The notes under the pieces are model-generated. The model was not told where the DNA came from. It saw only the letters and a list, made by a program, of their open reading frames with translations, and made no database searches. A DNA stretch of 62,746 bases from a virus. The number at the start of each line of letters is the position of its first letter. Positions within the stretch are counted from its first letter, which is position 1. The position numbers were made by a program, and so were the translations under genes. Below, piece by piece: positions 17,776 through 27,700 of this stretch. The stretch lies in IMG/VR virus record IMGVR_UViG_3300044971_000798, positions 1 through 62,746 of that record; one strand, 5' to 3'.

Positions 17776-18374
17776 TGCCCTCTACATACGATCCACTCTT
17801 AAGGCTTGAGCTTCAGGCGACTGGCGAAAACGCCACCACCTGGGGCACCAAGACCAACAACAACCTAGACCTGATTGCCACCGCAATCGCAGGCACAGCT
17901 ATTGTCAGCGTCTCTTCTGGCGACACGACCCTTTCGACTGCCAACGCGGCAACCGACCAAGCCCGCGCAGGCATCCTCCTAGTCCAAGGCACCCTGACTG
18001 GTAACGCCAATATCATCGTGCCCTCCTCACCCAAAACCTACGCAATCGTTCGCCAAACCACTGGCTCTTTCGACATCATCGTCAAGAACGCCGGAACGGG
18101 CGCGACCCTCCCACCAAGCGGCAATGAAATTATCATTTGCACTTCCGCTACTTGCGTCGGTCTTATCGGCGGCTTGACAGCCAACGTCTCTACCCTTCAG
18201 GTCCAAGTGAACGCAGTCTCCGCCGCCTTGACGTCTGCCAACAACGTGGTGTCTGCCTTGGAAGTCCGGGTCAGTAGCGTATCGGCTCAGACCTCCTCCC
18301 TGCAAGTACAACTTAACGCCGTGTCTGCTCTAGTCAGCGCCGTCAACGCCTTGAACATTCGTATCATCGAGTAA
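17775..18374 (+). CDS. Small fibre-like protein with VSA coiled-coil repeats (199 aa)
   Basis: Residues 1-33 (YDPLLRLELQATGENATTWG then TKTNNNLDLI) form a fibre attachment start related to that of the 1415 gene (both share TWGTKTN). Residues about 40-130 are beta-rich. Residues about 135-199 carry the same 'VSALEVRVSSVSA' heptad repeats as the long fibre at 3163-5010. It may be a short fibre, a neck whisker, or the partner that docks the long fibre through matching coiled coils. Confidence 0.6.
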   Translation: MPSTYDPLLRLELQATGENATTWGTKTNNNLDLIATAIAGTAIVSVSSGDTTLSTANAATDQARAGILLVQGTLTGNANIIVPSSPKTYAIVRQTTGSFDIIVKNAGTGATLPPSGNEIIICTSATCVGLIGGLTANVSTLQVQVNAVSAALTSANNVVSALEVRVSSVSAQTSSLQVQLNAVSALVSAVNALNIRIIE

Positions 18375-18376
18375 CC

Positions 18377-20233
18377 ATGTCGGCAACGCTCCAAGACCAG
18401 CGCCTCTCGGAACTAAATTTCAAAGTCGGTGTCATTAAAGAAAACACCGAACTGGACGCCTCTGGCCACTGGATTGACGCTGACAAAATTCGCTTCCGCT
18501 TCGGGCGTCCCGAACTCATGGGCGGTTGGCAGCGTCTTATCGACCCTTCACAGAACGACAAAATCGTGGGAGTTCCCCGCCTTCTAGACACGTTACGCAA
18601 TCGCCTCGGACAAGCAGCCGCGTTTATTGCCACACACCAAGGCGCCTTCTCCAGCGAGCTTTCTACCTTCTACAACATTACTCCGCGCGTGTCAACTCTT
18701 GCCACTTCCAATATTCTGTCGACGACGGCAGGCTCGACAAACGTAATCGTATCCGTATCTTCGCATGGCCTAACCGACGGCACCCTAGTTGAAATTGTTT
18801 CGGCGGCTGCAACCATTGGTGGCAACGTCCAAGTCAACACAATATCATCTGTGTCTGCCATGTTTGATGTAAGCGTCATAGACATCAACAGTTTCGCCAT
18901 CGACACGGGCACCACAGCGGCGGCAACTTCGATTGCTACTGGCGGCAACATCACCATCGGCTTCTGTTACAACGCTGGCACCCAAAATACCACCCAATTA
19001 GTGGGCTGGGGAACGGGCGTGTGGGGCGGTAACTTTGGCTGGAATGGAAGCGGCGGTACCGTAAACTCGCCCCTCCGCACATGGTCCGCCGATTTGTGGG
19101 GTACTGATCTTTTGGTAGTTCCATCCAAGGGTCCGCTCATGTACTGGAATACCAGCGCGGGCATCGTATCACCAATGACCATCGTTACGGCGGCCCCCTC
19201 AGTCAACCAGATTGTGCGCGTGGCTTCGGAAGCCCGTCACGTCCTACTCTACGGAACCCACGACGTTAGCGGCAGCTACGATCCGCTTTTGATCCGGTGG
19301 TGCAGCCAAGAAGACTTCACAGACTGGACGCCTTCAGGCATCAACAACGCAGGCGACTACCCACTGCCAAGCCGTGGCTCCGAAATCCTTGCGGTCAACC
19401 GCGTCAGCGATAAGACCGCGATCCTGACTGACTCGGACCTCTACATCCAATCCTACATTGGCGGCAATGACGTCTTCGGTTTCGTTGCGGCAGGCGAACA
19501 ATGTGGCGTGATTGCCCGCAACGCGGCCATCGAATACCGGGGCACCCTCTATTGGATGTCAAACAACGGTCAGTTCTACCAATACAATGGTCGCGTCCAG
19601 CCACTTCCCTGCACGGTGCTGCGCTTCGTCTATGACAACCTAGATCAAAACAACATAGACAAAATCTACGCAGCAGTCAATTCCACGTTCGACGAAATCA
19701 TGTGGTTCTATCCGTCCATAAATTCACCCGACGGCGAGAATGACCGCTACGTAATTTACAACACCTCCGAGCGGCACTGGTCTATTGGCACCATGGCCCG
19801 CACGGTATGGGAAGACGGCGGCACTTTCAACTATCCGTTAGCCCTCGGCACCGTACCTTCTGACCTTTACTATCAAGAATACGGCTATACGGCAGACACG
19901 TCGGCCTTGGCGGCCACTCTTGAAAGCGCCTACTTCGATACGAACGACGGCAACACCATCATGTTCGCCAACAAATTTGCGCCCGACTTCAGCAACATTT
20001 CCGACAACACACCCTACAGCGGCACCCTCAATATCTCGTTGCAAGCGCGCAAATATCCGGGCGGCACGGTCACAACCAAAGGCCCCTTCGCCGTGACGGG
20101 CACCACCCAGAAAGTATCGACGCGCCTTCGCGGACGGGAGTTTGCCATTCAAATCCAATCCTCGACTTCGTCAAATATGCCGTGGCGTATGGGGAAATTC
20201 CGCATGGCTATCGAACCGGACGGCCTACGATGA
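18377..20233 (+). CDS. Tail/stabilisation protein, possible beta-propeller (618 aa)
   Basis: The protein begins SELNFKVGVIKENTELDASG, followed by 'WIDADKIRFRFGRPELMGGW', the opening typical of a conserved podovirus protein related to P22 gp10-type DNA-stabilisation proteins. Later blocks include 'GSYDPLLIRWCSQEDFTDWTP', 'ILAVNRVSDKTAILTDSDLY' and 'GVIARNAAIEYRGTLYWMS', spaced like propeller blades. It likely forms the tail knob that connects adaptors to fibres. It follows the small fibre gene by two bases and shares ATGA with the next gene. Confidence 0.65.
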   Translation: MSATLQDQRLSELNFKVGVIKENTELDASGHWIDADKIRFRFGRPELMGGWQRLIDPSQNDKIVGVPRLLDTLRNRLGQAAAFIATHQGAFSSELSTFYNITPRVSTLATSNILSTTAGSTNVIVSVSSHGLTDGTLVEIVSAAATIGGNVQVNTISSVSAMFDVSVIDINSFAIDTGTTAAATSIATGGNITIGFCYNAGTQNTTQLVGWGTGVWGGNFGWNGSGGTVNSPLRTWSADLWGTDLLVVPSKGPLMYWNTSAGIVSPMTIVTAAPSVNQIVRVASEARHVLLYGTHDVSGSYDPLLIRWCSQEDFTDWTPSGINNAGDYPLPSRGSEILAVNRVSDKTAILTDSDLYIQSYIGGNDVFGFVAAGEQCGVIARNAAIEYRGTLYWMSNNGQFYQYNGRVQPLPCTVLRFVYDNLDQNNIDKIYAAVNSTFDEIMWFYPSINSPDGENDRYVIYNTSERHWSIGTMARTVWEDGGTFNYPLALGTVPSDLYYQEYGYTADTSALAATLESAYFDTNDGNTIMFANKFAPDFSNISDNTPYSGTLNISLQARKYPGGTVTTKGPFAVTGTTQKVSTRLRGREFAIQIQSSTSSNMPWRMGKFRMAIEPDGLR

Positions 20234-20502
20234 CCCGGCGTATCTCCTCGCGCACCCTTCCGGCGGCCCCCTATGAGTGGGACGAATCCTCCAAGGCTGC
20301 CTGGAACGCACTGACAACTGTGCTACAGCAAAGCGACCTTTTTGACCAGGGCCGCCGCACCCGCCCCGAGTTCATAATTCAGGGCACTGTCAGCGCGCCC
20401 ACCACCCTTGACATGAACAGCCCCTCCGTCACTGTCCTCACCAACGTGGTTGGCAAGCTGCTGCAAGCCCTTAATTCCAGCAACTTCGTTGACGTGAAGT
20501 AG
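20230..20502 (+). CDS. Small tail protein (90 aa), unknown
   Basis: I chose the ATG at 20230 because it overlaps the upstream stop (ATGA); an upstream start at 20182 in the same frame is less likely. The protein has 'YEWDESSKAAWNALTTVLQQ' helix, then a beta part, and ends 'LLQALNSSNFVDVK'. Similar small proteins follow the gp10-like gene in related phages. Function unknown. Confidence 0.6.
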   Translation: MTRRISSRTLPAAPYEWDESSKAAWNALTTVLQQSDLFDQGRRTRPEFIIQGTVSAPTTLDMNSPSVTVLTNVVGKLLQALNSSNFVDVK

Positions 20503-20504
20503 GG

Positions 20505-20533
20505 TTTATTTTCAATGAAATCCATGGTATAAT
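20505..20533 (+). promoter_or_regulatory. Extended -10 promoter before the 20553 gene
   Basis: A perfect TATAAT at 20528-20533 is preceded by TGG, making an extended -10 element (TGGTATAAT). TTTATT at 20505-20510 with a 17-base spacer is a weak -35. It would drive the internal-virion gene group from about 20540. GAGAGG before the ATG at 20553 would be in the leader. Confidence 0.55.
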
Positions 20534-20552
20534 GTCATCGAGAGGCACCTAA

Positions 20553-23060
20553 ATGTCAGAAACCTTCTTCAATCCCGATCTAAAAATAAAGCCTGGAGGC
20601 GATGAATACGCCACCATGGGAGGTATTTCTGTGGGTGTGCCAGGAACTCCTACTTATCGCGAACAGCCCATGATACTTCCAGGCGGAGACATCATCTACT
20701 CTGACATGGGACCGGGTAGCGGAGGTGCGCCTCCCGCTGGGCCTGTTAACATGGGACCGGAGAGCGGCGGCGGCATGATTCGCTACTTACCCCCTGAAAC
20801 GAAACCGGGCGGTATCGACTCTATTGGTGATGAGAACTTTTTTAATCCCGATCTAAACGTCGAACCGGGCGGCGATACCTTTAGAACCATGGGGGGCCTC
20901 GATGCACTACCCGCCGAAAGCTCGCCCACTTTTGATTTAGGTCAATTTATTGGGTCGGCTGCCCAGCTTGCCCAACTCTATCCGGGTAGCCAGAACCGCC
21001 CACAATATACTCCTGGCCTGACTGATCTGCGCTTTACCCGGAGCTTCCAAGGCGTATCTCCCACTGGTAGTGCCTACACGCCATCTGGTGCGGGAGCCGC
21101 GCCCGGCCCCGATCCCAACAAGATTGTCTATCAGCAGCCCTTCCCTGAGTATGACAGCGGCAACCTAGACGCCTCGCTTCTAAGCGGTCTGCTTGGCATG
21201 GACTGGTCGGGCGCCTACCAAGACTATCTCGACAGACTGGAAGCCGAGGCTCAAGATATTAACATTTCCAATGTCTTCACGCCTACCAACACCAACGTCA
21301 ATCAGCTTAGCCAAAGCCAATACCAAATTCAGGGCGATGGCTCCTCGAGCAGTTCACAAGATCAATCTGATCGTTTCGACTTTGACGACTCCCTAACTGA
21401 TGAGGCTCTTGGGGGTGGCCTCGACGATTTTTTTAAGTATGGCCCGGCAGCCCAAAATGCCGCAGAAGGAGCCGCTGCTTACGCTAAGGCTTCCGCAGAA
21501 GCTGAACGTAAGCGTGTAGCTGATGAACAAGCCCGCGTGGCTGCCGAACAAGCTAGACTACAGGCAGAGGCAGAGCAGGCCCGCAAACTTGCTGAGCAGC
21601 AACGCATCGCGGAAGAACAACGTCAAGCTGCCGAAGAAGCTAAACGTCAAGAAGAACAACGTCGCATTGCTGAAGAGCAATCACGTCAGGCGGAAGCTGC
21701 GCGTGAAGCAGAGCGCCAACGTCAACTTGCGGCTGAAGAAGCACAGCGTCAAGCTGCCGCTCAAGCCGAAGCTGAACGTCGTGCAGCAGCCCAAGCCGAA
21801 GCAGATCGTCAAGCCGCTGCCGCAGAAGCTGAGCGCCGACGTATAGCTGATATTCAAACTAAGACGGCCCCCGTTGTAAATCAAGCAACAACCAAATTTC
21901 AATCTGATATTGCAAACGCAATAAAGCAACGCGACGAAATCAAGAATGCACTTGACGAAGCGACGCGCGTAGTAGGAATGCATAAGGTTGATAAATTTAA
22001 ACGTCAAAGTTCGCCGCCAATTCCCCAAGAAGTAATTAATGATCTTCAGGCAAGATACACATCTCTTGACAATACCCTTAAGAATTACAACGTCGACGAA
22101 ATTCTTAAGAACCCGGACTACGCGCGCGAGCAGGCCCTGCAATCAGGCTCTAATGCCCTGCAAGCACTTACTAATCCAAGCAATCCGCCATCCCCTGACA
22201 CAGTAAACCGCGTACTTTCCAAGGTTGTTGATAGCGGCCTAGCTAATGTGGTTGCCCAAAACATCAGTAAAGAAGGTGCCAAGGCAATCTTACAAGCTGT
22301 TGGTGGCGATGCTGCCGTCGAGGCTTATGGCGGTGTGGCGGGGGACCTTGCGGGGCCAGTCGGTGCTGCCCTAGTTTCTTTGGCACAGGGCGACAGCGTA
22401 GGCACCGCTGCTGCTGAAGCTGCCAAAGCTTATGTCGTTGCGACTCTTGCTGCAATGCCGGGTGTTGGTCAGGCTATTGCGGCTACCATTGTTCTTGACT
22501 CCTTCCTTTCTGACGCCCTTGGCTACAAAAGCCCCATCAATGACGCGGTGGCCGGGGCTGCAAAGAGTGTAGACAAAGCCATTAGCTGGACAGGCAAGCG
22601 GGCGATTGGCGGCGATCCAATAGGTGCGATTGGCAGAGCGATTAGCAACCCCATTAGGTCTATTAGCCGCGCCTTTGGTTTTCAAGAGGGCGGCCTAGTT
22701 GATTTACCCGGCGATTCCATGTATAATGACAATAGCCAAGGAGTCTTACCTGACATTGAAGGCTACGCGCGCGGGGGCATCATTCCGTTGCCGGGCGGTG
22801 GCAAAATCGCCAAGGGACCGGGCGGCGGACTGGACGATCTAATCCCAACTACAATCGACGGTAGACGGGCGGCGGCCCTATCCGACGGTGAGTTCGTGAT
22901 CCCCGCTGACGTAGTGTCCATGATGGGCGACGGGTCAACCAACGCCGGGTCAAAGCGCCTGTATGATCTAGTCAAGCAGGTACGCCAACACAAGACAGGC
23001 ACGACCCGGCAGGCAGGCCCACTTCAGGTCGGCAAGATTCTTGAAAGGACTATGAGATGA
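20553..23060 (+). CDS. Large virion protein with TolA-like coiled coil (835 aa)
   Basis: The N-terminus holds a duplicated block, 'FFNPDLKIKPGGDEYATMGG' and later 'FFNPDLNVEPGGDTFRTMGG' (residues 4 and about 95). Residues about 310-430 are an uninterrupted Ala/Glu/Arg/Gln helix, like the shaft of TolA. A Gly/Ala-rich segment (about 580-660) may cross membranes. The C-terminus has 'GGIIPLPGGGKI' and 'AALSDGEFVIPADVVS', the latter common in phage internal or tail proteins. It has its own promoter. Likely an ejected internal-virion or tail protein; exact role unknown. Confidence 0.6.
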   Translation: MSETFFNPDLKIKPGGDEYATMGGISVGVPGTPTYREQPMILPGGDIIYSDMGPGSGGAPPAGPVNMGPESGGGMIRYLPPETKPGGIDSIGDENFFNPDLNVEPGGDTFRTMGGLDALPAESSPTFDLGQFIGSAAQLAQLYPGSQNRPQYTPGLTDLRFTRSFQGVSPTGSAYTPSGAGAAPGPDPNKIVYQQPFPEYDSGNLDASLLSGLLGMDWSGAYQDYLDRLEAEAQDINISNVFTPTNTNVNQLSQSQYQIQGDGSSSSSQDQSDRFDFDDSLTDEALGGGLDDFFKYGPAAQNAAEGAAAYAKASAEAERKRVADEQARVAAEQARLQAEAEQARKLAEQQRIAEEQRQAAEEAKRQEEQRRIAEEQSRQAEAAREAERQRQLAAEEAQRQAAAQAEAERRAAAQAEADRQAAAAEAERRRIADIQTKTAPVVNQATTKFQSDIANAIKQRDEIKNALDEATRVVGMHKVDKFKRQSSPPIPQEVINDLQARYTSLDNTLKNYNVDEILKNPDYAREQALQSGSNALQALTNPSNPPSPDTVNRVLSKVVDSGLANVVAQNISKEGAKAILQAVGGDAAVEAYGGVAGDLAGPVGAALVSLAQGDSVGTAAAEAAKAYVVATLAAMPGVGQAIAATIVLDSFLSDALGYKSPINDAVAGAAKSVDKAISWTGKRAIGGDPIGAIGRAISNPIRSISRAFGFQEGGLVDLPGDSMYNDNSQGVLPDIEGYARGGIIPLPGGGKIAKGPGGGLDDLIPTTIDGRRAAALSDGEFVIPADVVSMMGDGSTNAGSKRLYDLVKQVRQHKTGTTRQAGPLQVGKILERTMR

Positions 23061-24067
23061 GTGGCTTTTTTAGTTCCATTTTGGGAGGCGCCCCCGCCAC
23101 CACGGAAGGTGCCCTTAGCGGCCTTCTTGGTGTAGGCCCGTCGCAAACCTCCCGCATTACGACCCCAACCACTCCCCAGTCCGTTGTCGACACGCGCGAG
23201 GAACTGCTTGCCCGCACTCGTGGTTTTGCCGCCGAACCCTTCCAGCCCTACGTCGACGCCCAAGGCAATCCCGTCCCGCGCGTTGCCGAATTCACCCCAG
23301 ATCAGCAGCGGGCCTTCGAAGCTACGCGCGGTCTTGCCGATCAAGCAGGCGGCTTAAGCGCCCTGACGCCCGGCCTTACAACGCAGGGCATCTCCGCTAC
23401 TACGGGCCTCGCCACCACCCTGCCCGAAACCGACCTTTCTGGTTACATGTCGCCCTACACGCAGGCGGTCCTCGACCCGGCGATCCGCGACATTGAAGAA
23501 CGCGCCGCCAAGGAACGTCTCCGTCTCGGCCAGCAAGCGGGCATGCGCGGTTCCTTCGGCGGCTCCCGTCAAGCCATTGCAGAAAGCGAACTTGAGCGCG
23601 GCACCCAGCGCAATATCGGTGACATCTCCGCCAAAGAACGCGCCGCCGCCTACAATCAAGCTCTCGATCAGTTCCGCAAAGATCAGGAAAAGATTCCTGC
23701 TCTATACGCTTCAGCCCAAGGTCAACTTGGCACGGGCCTTACGCAAACTCAGAACGCCCTCGGCTCCATGGTCAATCCGCTCCTAGCTACGGGCGGCCTC
23801 CAGCAAGCGCGTGATCAGGCCGAGCTAGACGTGATGCGCCAGCAGTTCGAAGAAGAGCGTGACTATCCGCTGCGCGGCATTTCGGCCCTGCGTTCTACTC
23901 TTGGCCTGCCTTCTGCTACCCTCGGCATCGGCCAGCAGCAAACCGAAACCGCGCCGGGCCGTGACCTCCTCTCCGCTCTTGCTGGCGGCATCATGCAAGG
24001 CCCTGCTTTCCTTGATAACCTTCGCTTGCTCGGTCAGCAACTCGGCATCTCCAGTACCCCTTCTTAA
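23057..24067 (+). CDS. Internal virion/tail protein (336 aa)
   Basis: The protein has 'FTPDQQRAFEATRGLADQAGG', 'MSPYTQAVLDPAIRDIEERA' and 'GMRGSFGGSRQAIAESE', a set of motifs conserved in podovirus proteins coded upstream of the large internal protein. The middle is a long charged helix (about 145-260). It overlaps the previous gene by four bases (ATGA). It probably belongs to the DNA-ejection protein complex, by position and family memory. Confidence 0.6.
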   Translation: MSGFFSSILGGAPATTEGALSGLLGVGPSQTSRITTPTTPQSVVDTREELLARTRGFAAEPFQPYVDAQGNPVPRVAEFTPDQQRAFEATRGLADQAGGLSALTPGLTTQGISATTGLATTLPETDLSGYMSPYTQAVLDPAIRDIEERAAKERLRLGQQAGMRGSFGGSRQAIAESELERGTQRNIGDISAKERAAAYNQALDQFRKDQEKIPALYASAQGQLGTGLTQTQNALGSMVNPLLATGGLQQARDQAELDVMRQQFEEERDYPLRGISALRSTLGLPSATLGIGQQQTETAPGRDLLSALAGGIMQGPAFLDNLRLLGQQLGISSTPS

Positions 24068-24079
24068 GGAACTAATTCC

Positions 24080-24724
24080 ATGGGCGAAACAATGCAACCC
24101 TCTTTGCTTGAACAACTGCGGCAACGTCTTCAACAAGATATTGCACCGCCGCAAATGTCTGCGAATGAACGCTTGGCAGCCATGGGGCGCGGTATCCTTT
24201 CCAACCGTGGCAGCCTACTTGACAACCTAAGCGCGGGCCTTGCCGCACAAAATCAAGCTATGGCTGCGCGCCGCGAAGAAGCCCGCAAGGCCGCCGAACT
24301 CGAAGCCGAAATCGTACGCCGCGACGAAGAGATGCGCCTTAAACAAGAAGAACTCCGCAATCCAGACATCAGTGCGCTGCGCCAAGCCCAAGCTTTCTAC
24401 TACCGCCAACGCCCCGAAATGGCTGGCGCCGGGGCCGCCAATCGTTCGCGCGTATCTCCTGCTCAGTATGCTACGATGTATAACCAAGCAGAAGAAGCAG
24501 CCCGGCGTCAATATCCCGACCCGGCGCCCGGCATGCCAGAACCTGAGTCGGCGCGTCAAGAACGTCTTGCAAATCGGGAACGCTACCGGGACGCGCGTCT
24601 CCAGCAACTTTTGGAAGGGGCGGCACAAATTCAAAGTGGGCAACTGCCAACGCCGCAACCAGCGCAGCCGCAGCAAGGTCCCGGCCAGCGCGTACAAGTT
24701 CCGCTAACGGGCACACCGCGCTAA
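24080..24724 (+). CDS. Helical virion protein (214 aa)
   Basis: The start ATG follows a GGAAC site. Residues about 15-110 are a charged helix with 'NERLAAMGRGILSNRGSLLDN' and 'AARREEARKAAELEAEIVRRD'; the C-terminus is Pro/Gln-rich. It lies between two ejection-type proteins and shares TAATG with the giant gene. Role as an internal virion protein is inferred. Confidence 0.55.
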   Translation: MGETMQPSLLEQLRQRLQQDIAPPQMSANERLAAMGRGILSNRGSLLDNLSAGLAAQNQAMAARREEARKAAELEAEIVRRDEEMRLKQEELRNPDISALRQAQAFYYRQRPEMAGAGAANRSRVSPAQYATMYNQAEEAARRQYPDPAPGMPEPESARQERLANRERYRDARLQQLLEGAAQIQSGQLPTPQPAQPQQGPGQRVQVPLTGTPR

Positions 24725-27700
24725 TGCCCTTATATGAAGTTCCGTTACCTAACGGCACTATCGTAGAAATTGAAGGGCCTCCGGGCGTCGAGCGGCAAGT
24801 TCAAGCCCGCGCCCGCGAATACTTTCGGTCTGCGTTCCCCCAAGAATTTGAAAGCTGGCGGCGCACCCAAGTAGGCTTGGGTAGTTCCATTACACAGGGC
24901 GCTTCCCGCGCCGTTGACGAATTCCAAGGCCAACTATATTCAGCAGCCGAAGGTCTGGGCCAGTCGCTCAACATGCCGAGCCTTCAGCAATTCGGGCGCG
25001 AGGGCCGCATTGAACAGGCGCTGCAAGCTGAAGCTGCCCAGCCCCAAGCTCTTCGCACACCTATCCTAGAATCGCAAGGCCCCGGCGACGTCGGGCGCGC
25101 TGCTGCTGAAATCGTCACAGGCTCCCTTCCCCAAACCGCTACCGGAATCGGCGGCGCCCTAGCTGGTGCGCGTCTTGGTGCGCGGGCTGGTGCGCGCGGT
25201 GCCCTACTCGGCGGCTTCCTCGGCGCTTCCGGCGCGGGCTACCTTCCTACGGCAGGCGCCAACATCCAACGCAAAGTCGAAGAAGAAGCCAAGCGGCTAG
25301 GCGTAACTCCCGCTGAAGTCACACAAATCCCTAACCCCGGCGAATCCTTTATTGCCGCCATCCCGCAAGTCGCCCTTGAAAGCGCCGCTGACATTGCCAC
25401 CTTGGGCGCAGGTCGTTTCTTGGGGCGCCCTGTCGGTGAAGCAGCAGGTTCACTAGGCCAGCGCCTACTTCGAGGTGCTGGTGTAGGCGCCGCAACCGAA
25501 CCCCTTGCCGAAGTGCCGCAGGCTGCAATCGAACGCTACCAAGCCGGACTTCCCATCACAGGCCCCGAAGCCAACCGCGAATACTTGGAAGCGGGCCTTG
25601 GGGGCGCAATCGCTGGTGGCGTTCTTGGTGGTGCCGCGCGTGGTGCTTTCGGTGCGCGCCCCACACCCGAAGCTGCCCCCGCCCCAGAAGCCGCGCCCGA
25701 ACCTGCGCCCGTGCCCCGTGGGTCAGTGCCTGCCGTTGGCGTTGCCCCCACGCCGCCCGTAGCAGAAGCCGCACCAACGCCCGAACCTGCACCCGCGCCG
25801 CGTTTCGAGCCACTTACTATGCCGACGCGCCCGGAACCGTTAGCTTCTGTCGATCAGGTCGAAGCCTTCCTAGCCGAGAACCCGCGCTTCACACCACCTG
25901 TCCCGCTCGCCACACCTGAAGCTACCGTGGCCTTCGTCAATGCTGCGCGCGTAGCTGACTGGCAGCAAGCTTCAACCGACATGCGCCAGCGGGCCATTGA
26001 CGAATTCGTTGCCAAGCCCGCGCAGGAAGCAGACGCAGAGACGGTAGCCCCGTCCAGCCGCCAAGCTCAAGCCTCTGACTTCATTAGCAATCTTGCGGAA
26101 AACGCGCAACTTGCCAACGTCAATCTAAACTCCTTCACGCCTGCTGACGTTGCTCGCGCCGCTCTCGGTGCCCGCGATCTCGACCCTGGCCGCCCTTCGC
26201 GCGCCGAACAGAAAGCCGTATCCGAACAACTCAACGCGCTTGCCGACGCGGGCTTCCTTCGCAAATTATCGCCCAAAACTTTTGCAGTCGCCACCGAACC
26301 CGTCGCTCCCGCACCACCTACGCAGACTGACGTACAGCAGGAAATCGCTGCCTTCAACGAACAGCTTGCGACTGGGACTCTAACACCTGAAACCATGCAG
26401 CGCATGGGGGCCGAAGTTCCCGCCGCGCCAATCCAACCGCAAGACGAAGCTGCCCTGTGGCGCGGCTATTCCTTGAACGCTGGTCCGCAGGCGCGCAGTC
26501 CCTTCGTAGCGCAGGCTCGCAACATCGCGGCCATTCGCCAGCGCCCCTTCACACGGCCTGAGTTCATTGACTTCGCGCAACAATCCAGCGCGGCAGCTAC
26601 ACCCGAAGCGCGCGACCAAGTCTATAACGATTTCATCAATCGCCGCCAAGCCCCCACCCAAGCCGCCGCTCCACAACCTGCACCCACGCCTGCTGGTGAT
26701 ACGCCTGCTGCTGCTGCCGCTGCTGCTGATCCGCAATCGGGCGCAGGCAAGACTACCGATACGGTAGAAGAGGCGCTGTTTTCCCCGCCAGATAATGCCC
26801 CAATCAAGAACCTTCAAGCTTCTCTTGATAAGCAGATTGTCGATGGTTTCCGGGGCGGATTTATGGGTAAGTGGTTTGCTTCTCCCATTGCAACTTACAG
26901 CAAGAATCCCATATACAAAGGATCGGCGGACCAACTGGACCGCTTCTATGTTCGCAACCACCAAGCCTTGACACAGTCTACGGAGGCATACGAACCTGCG
27001 TTACGTTTGTCTGCCGAGTCGCAGGCCCGCATTGCCCTGACATTGCAAGACGCCCGCAGCAAACAGCAGATGTGGGATCGTTCTGCTTTCACGCCCGAAG
27101 AAAACGCGGCGATGGACGGCATCCTCCGTAGCTTTCAAAGCCTGTTTAACTTTTATGTTGATTCGTCTACAGCAAGCTATTTCAACCCAGCGTTGGCAAA
27201 GACTGCCGAAGATCGTGCGCGCCTTGAGGCTTTCCAGCGCAAGAAGGGCGACCGCCTTATCGGACAGATGCCTGATGAAGAAGTCAGGGCAGCCTCACCC
27301 ATTGGCCACCAAGAAGTAAAGCGTTATGAAAGGCGGCGCGATGCGTTCTTCTTCCCGCAAATCGCCCAGGGCAGCCACTTCGTTGCCGCTTACGAGAAAC
27401 TGCCCGGCAACAAGAAGCGTCTAGTCCGCATCTACTTCTACGATCCCGCGCGCAATATCCGCAAAGTTAGGCAAACTGTTGGATTGCAGCGCAACTTCGA
27501 AGATATTGCTGTCAAACGCCTGCGTGAAGAGTTCCCTGACAGCAAACGCTTCTATATCATGGAGCGGGGCATGGAAGCTACGCGGGACGAAAACGCCAAT
27601 AACCTTCGTCGTGATGGTGACTTCATTGCCCAGTGGCTACAAGAACTGAGCAAGGTCAGTGGCGCCGAAGCCAAGCAAGTCATTGACCGCATGACCAAAG

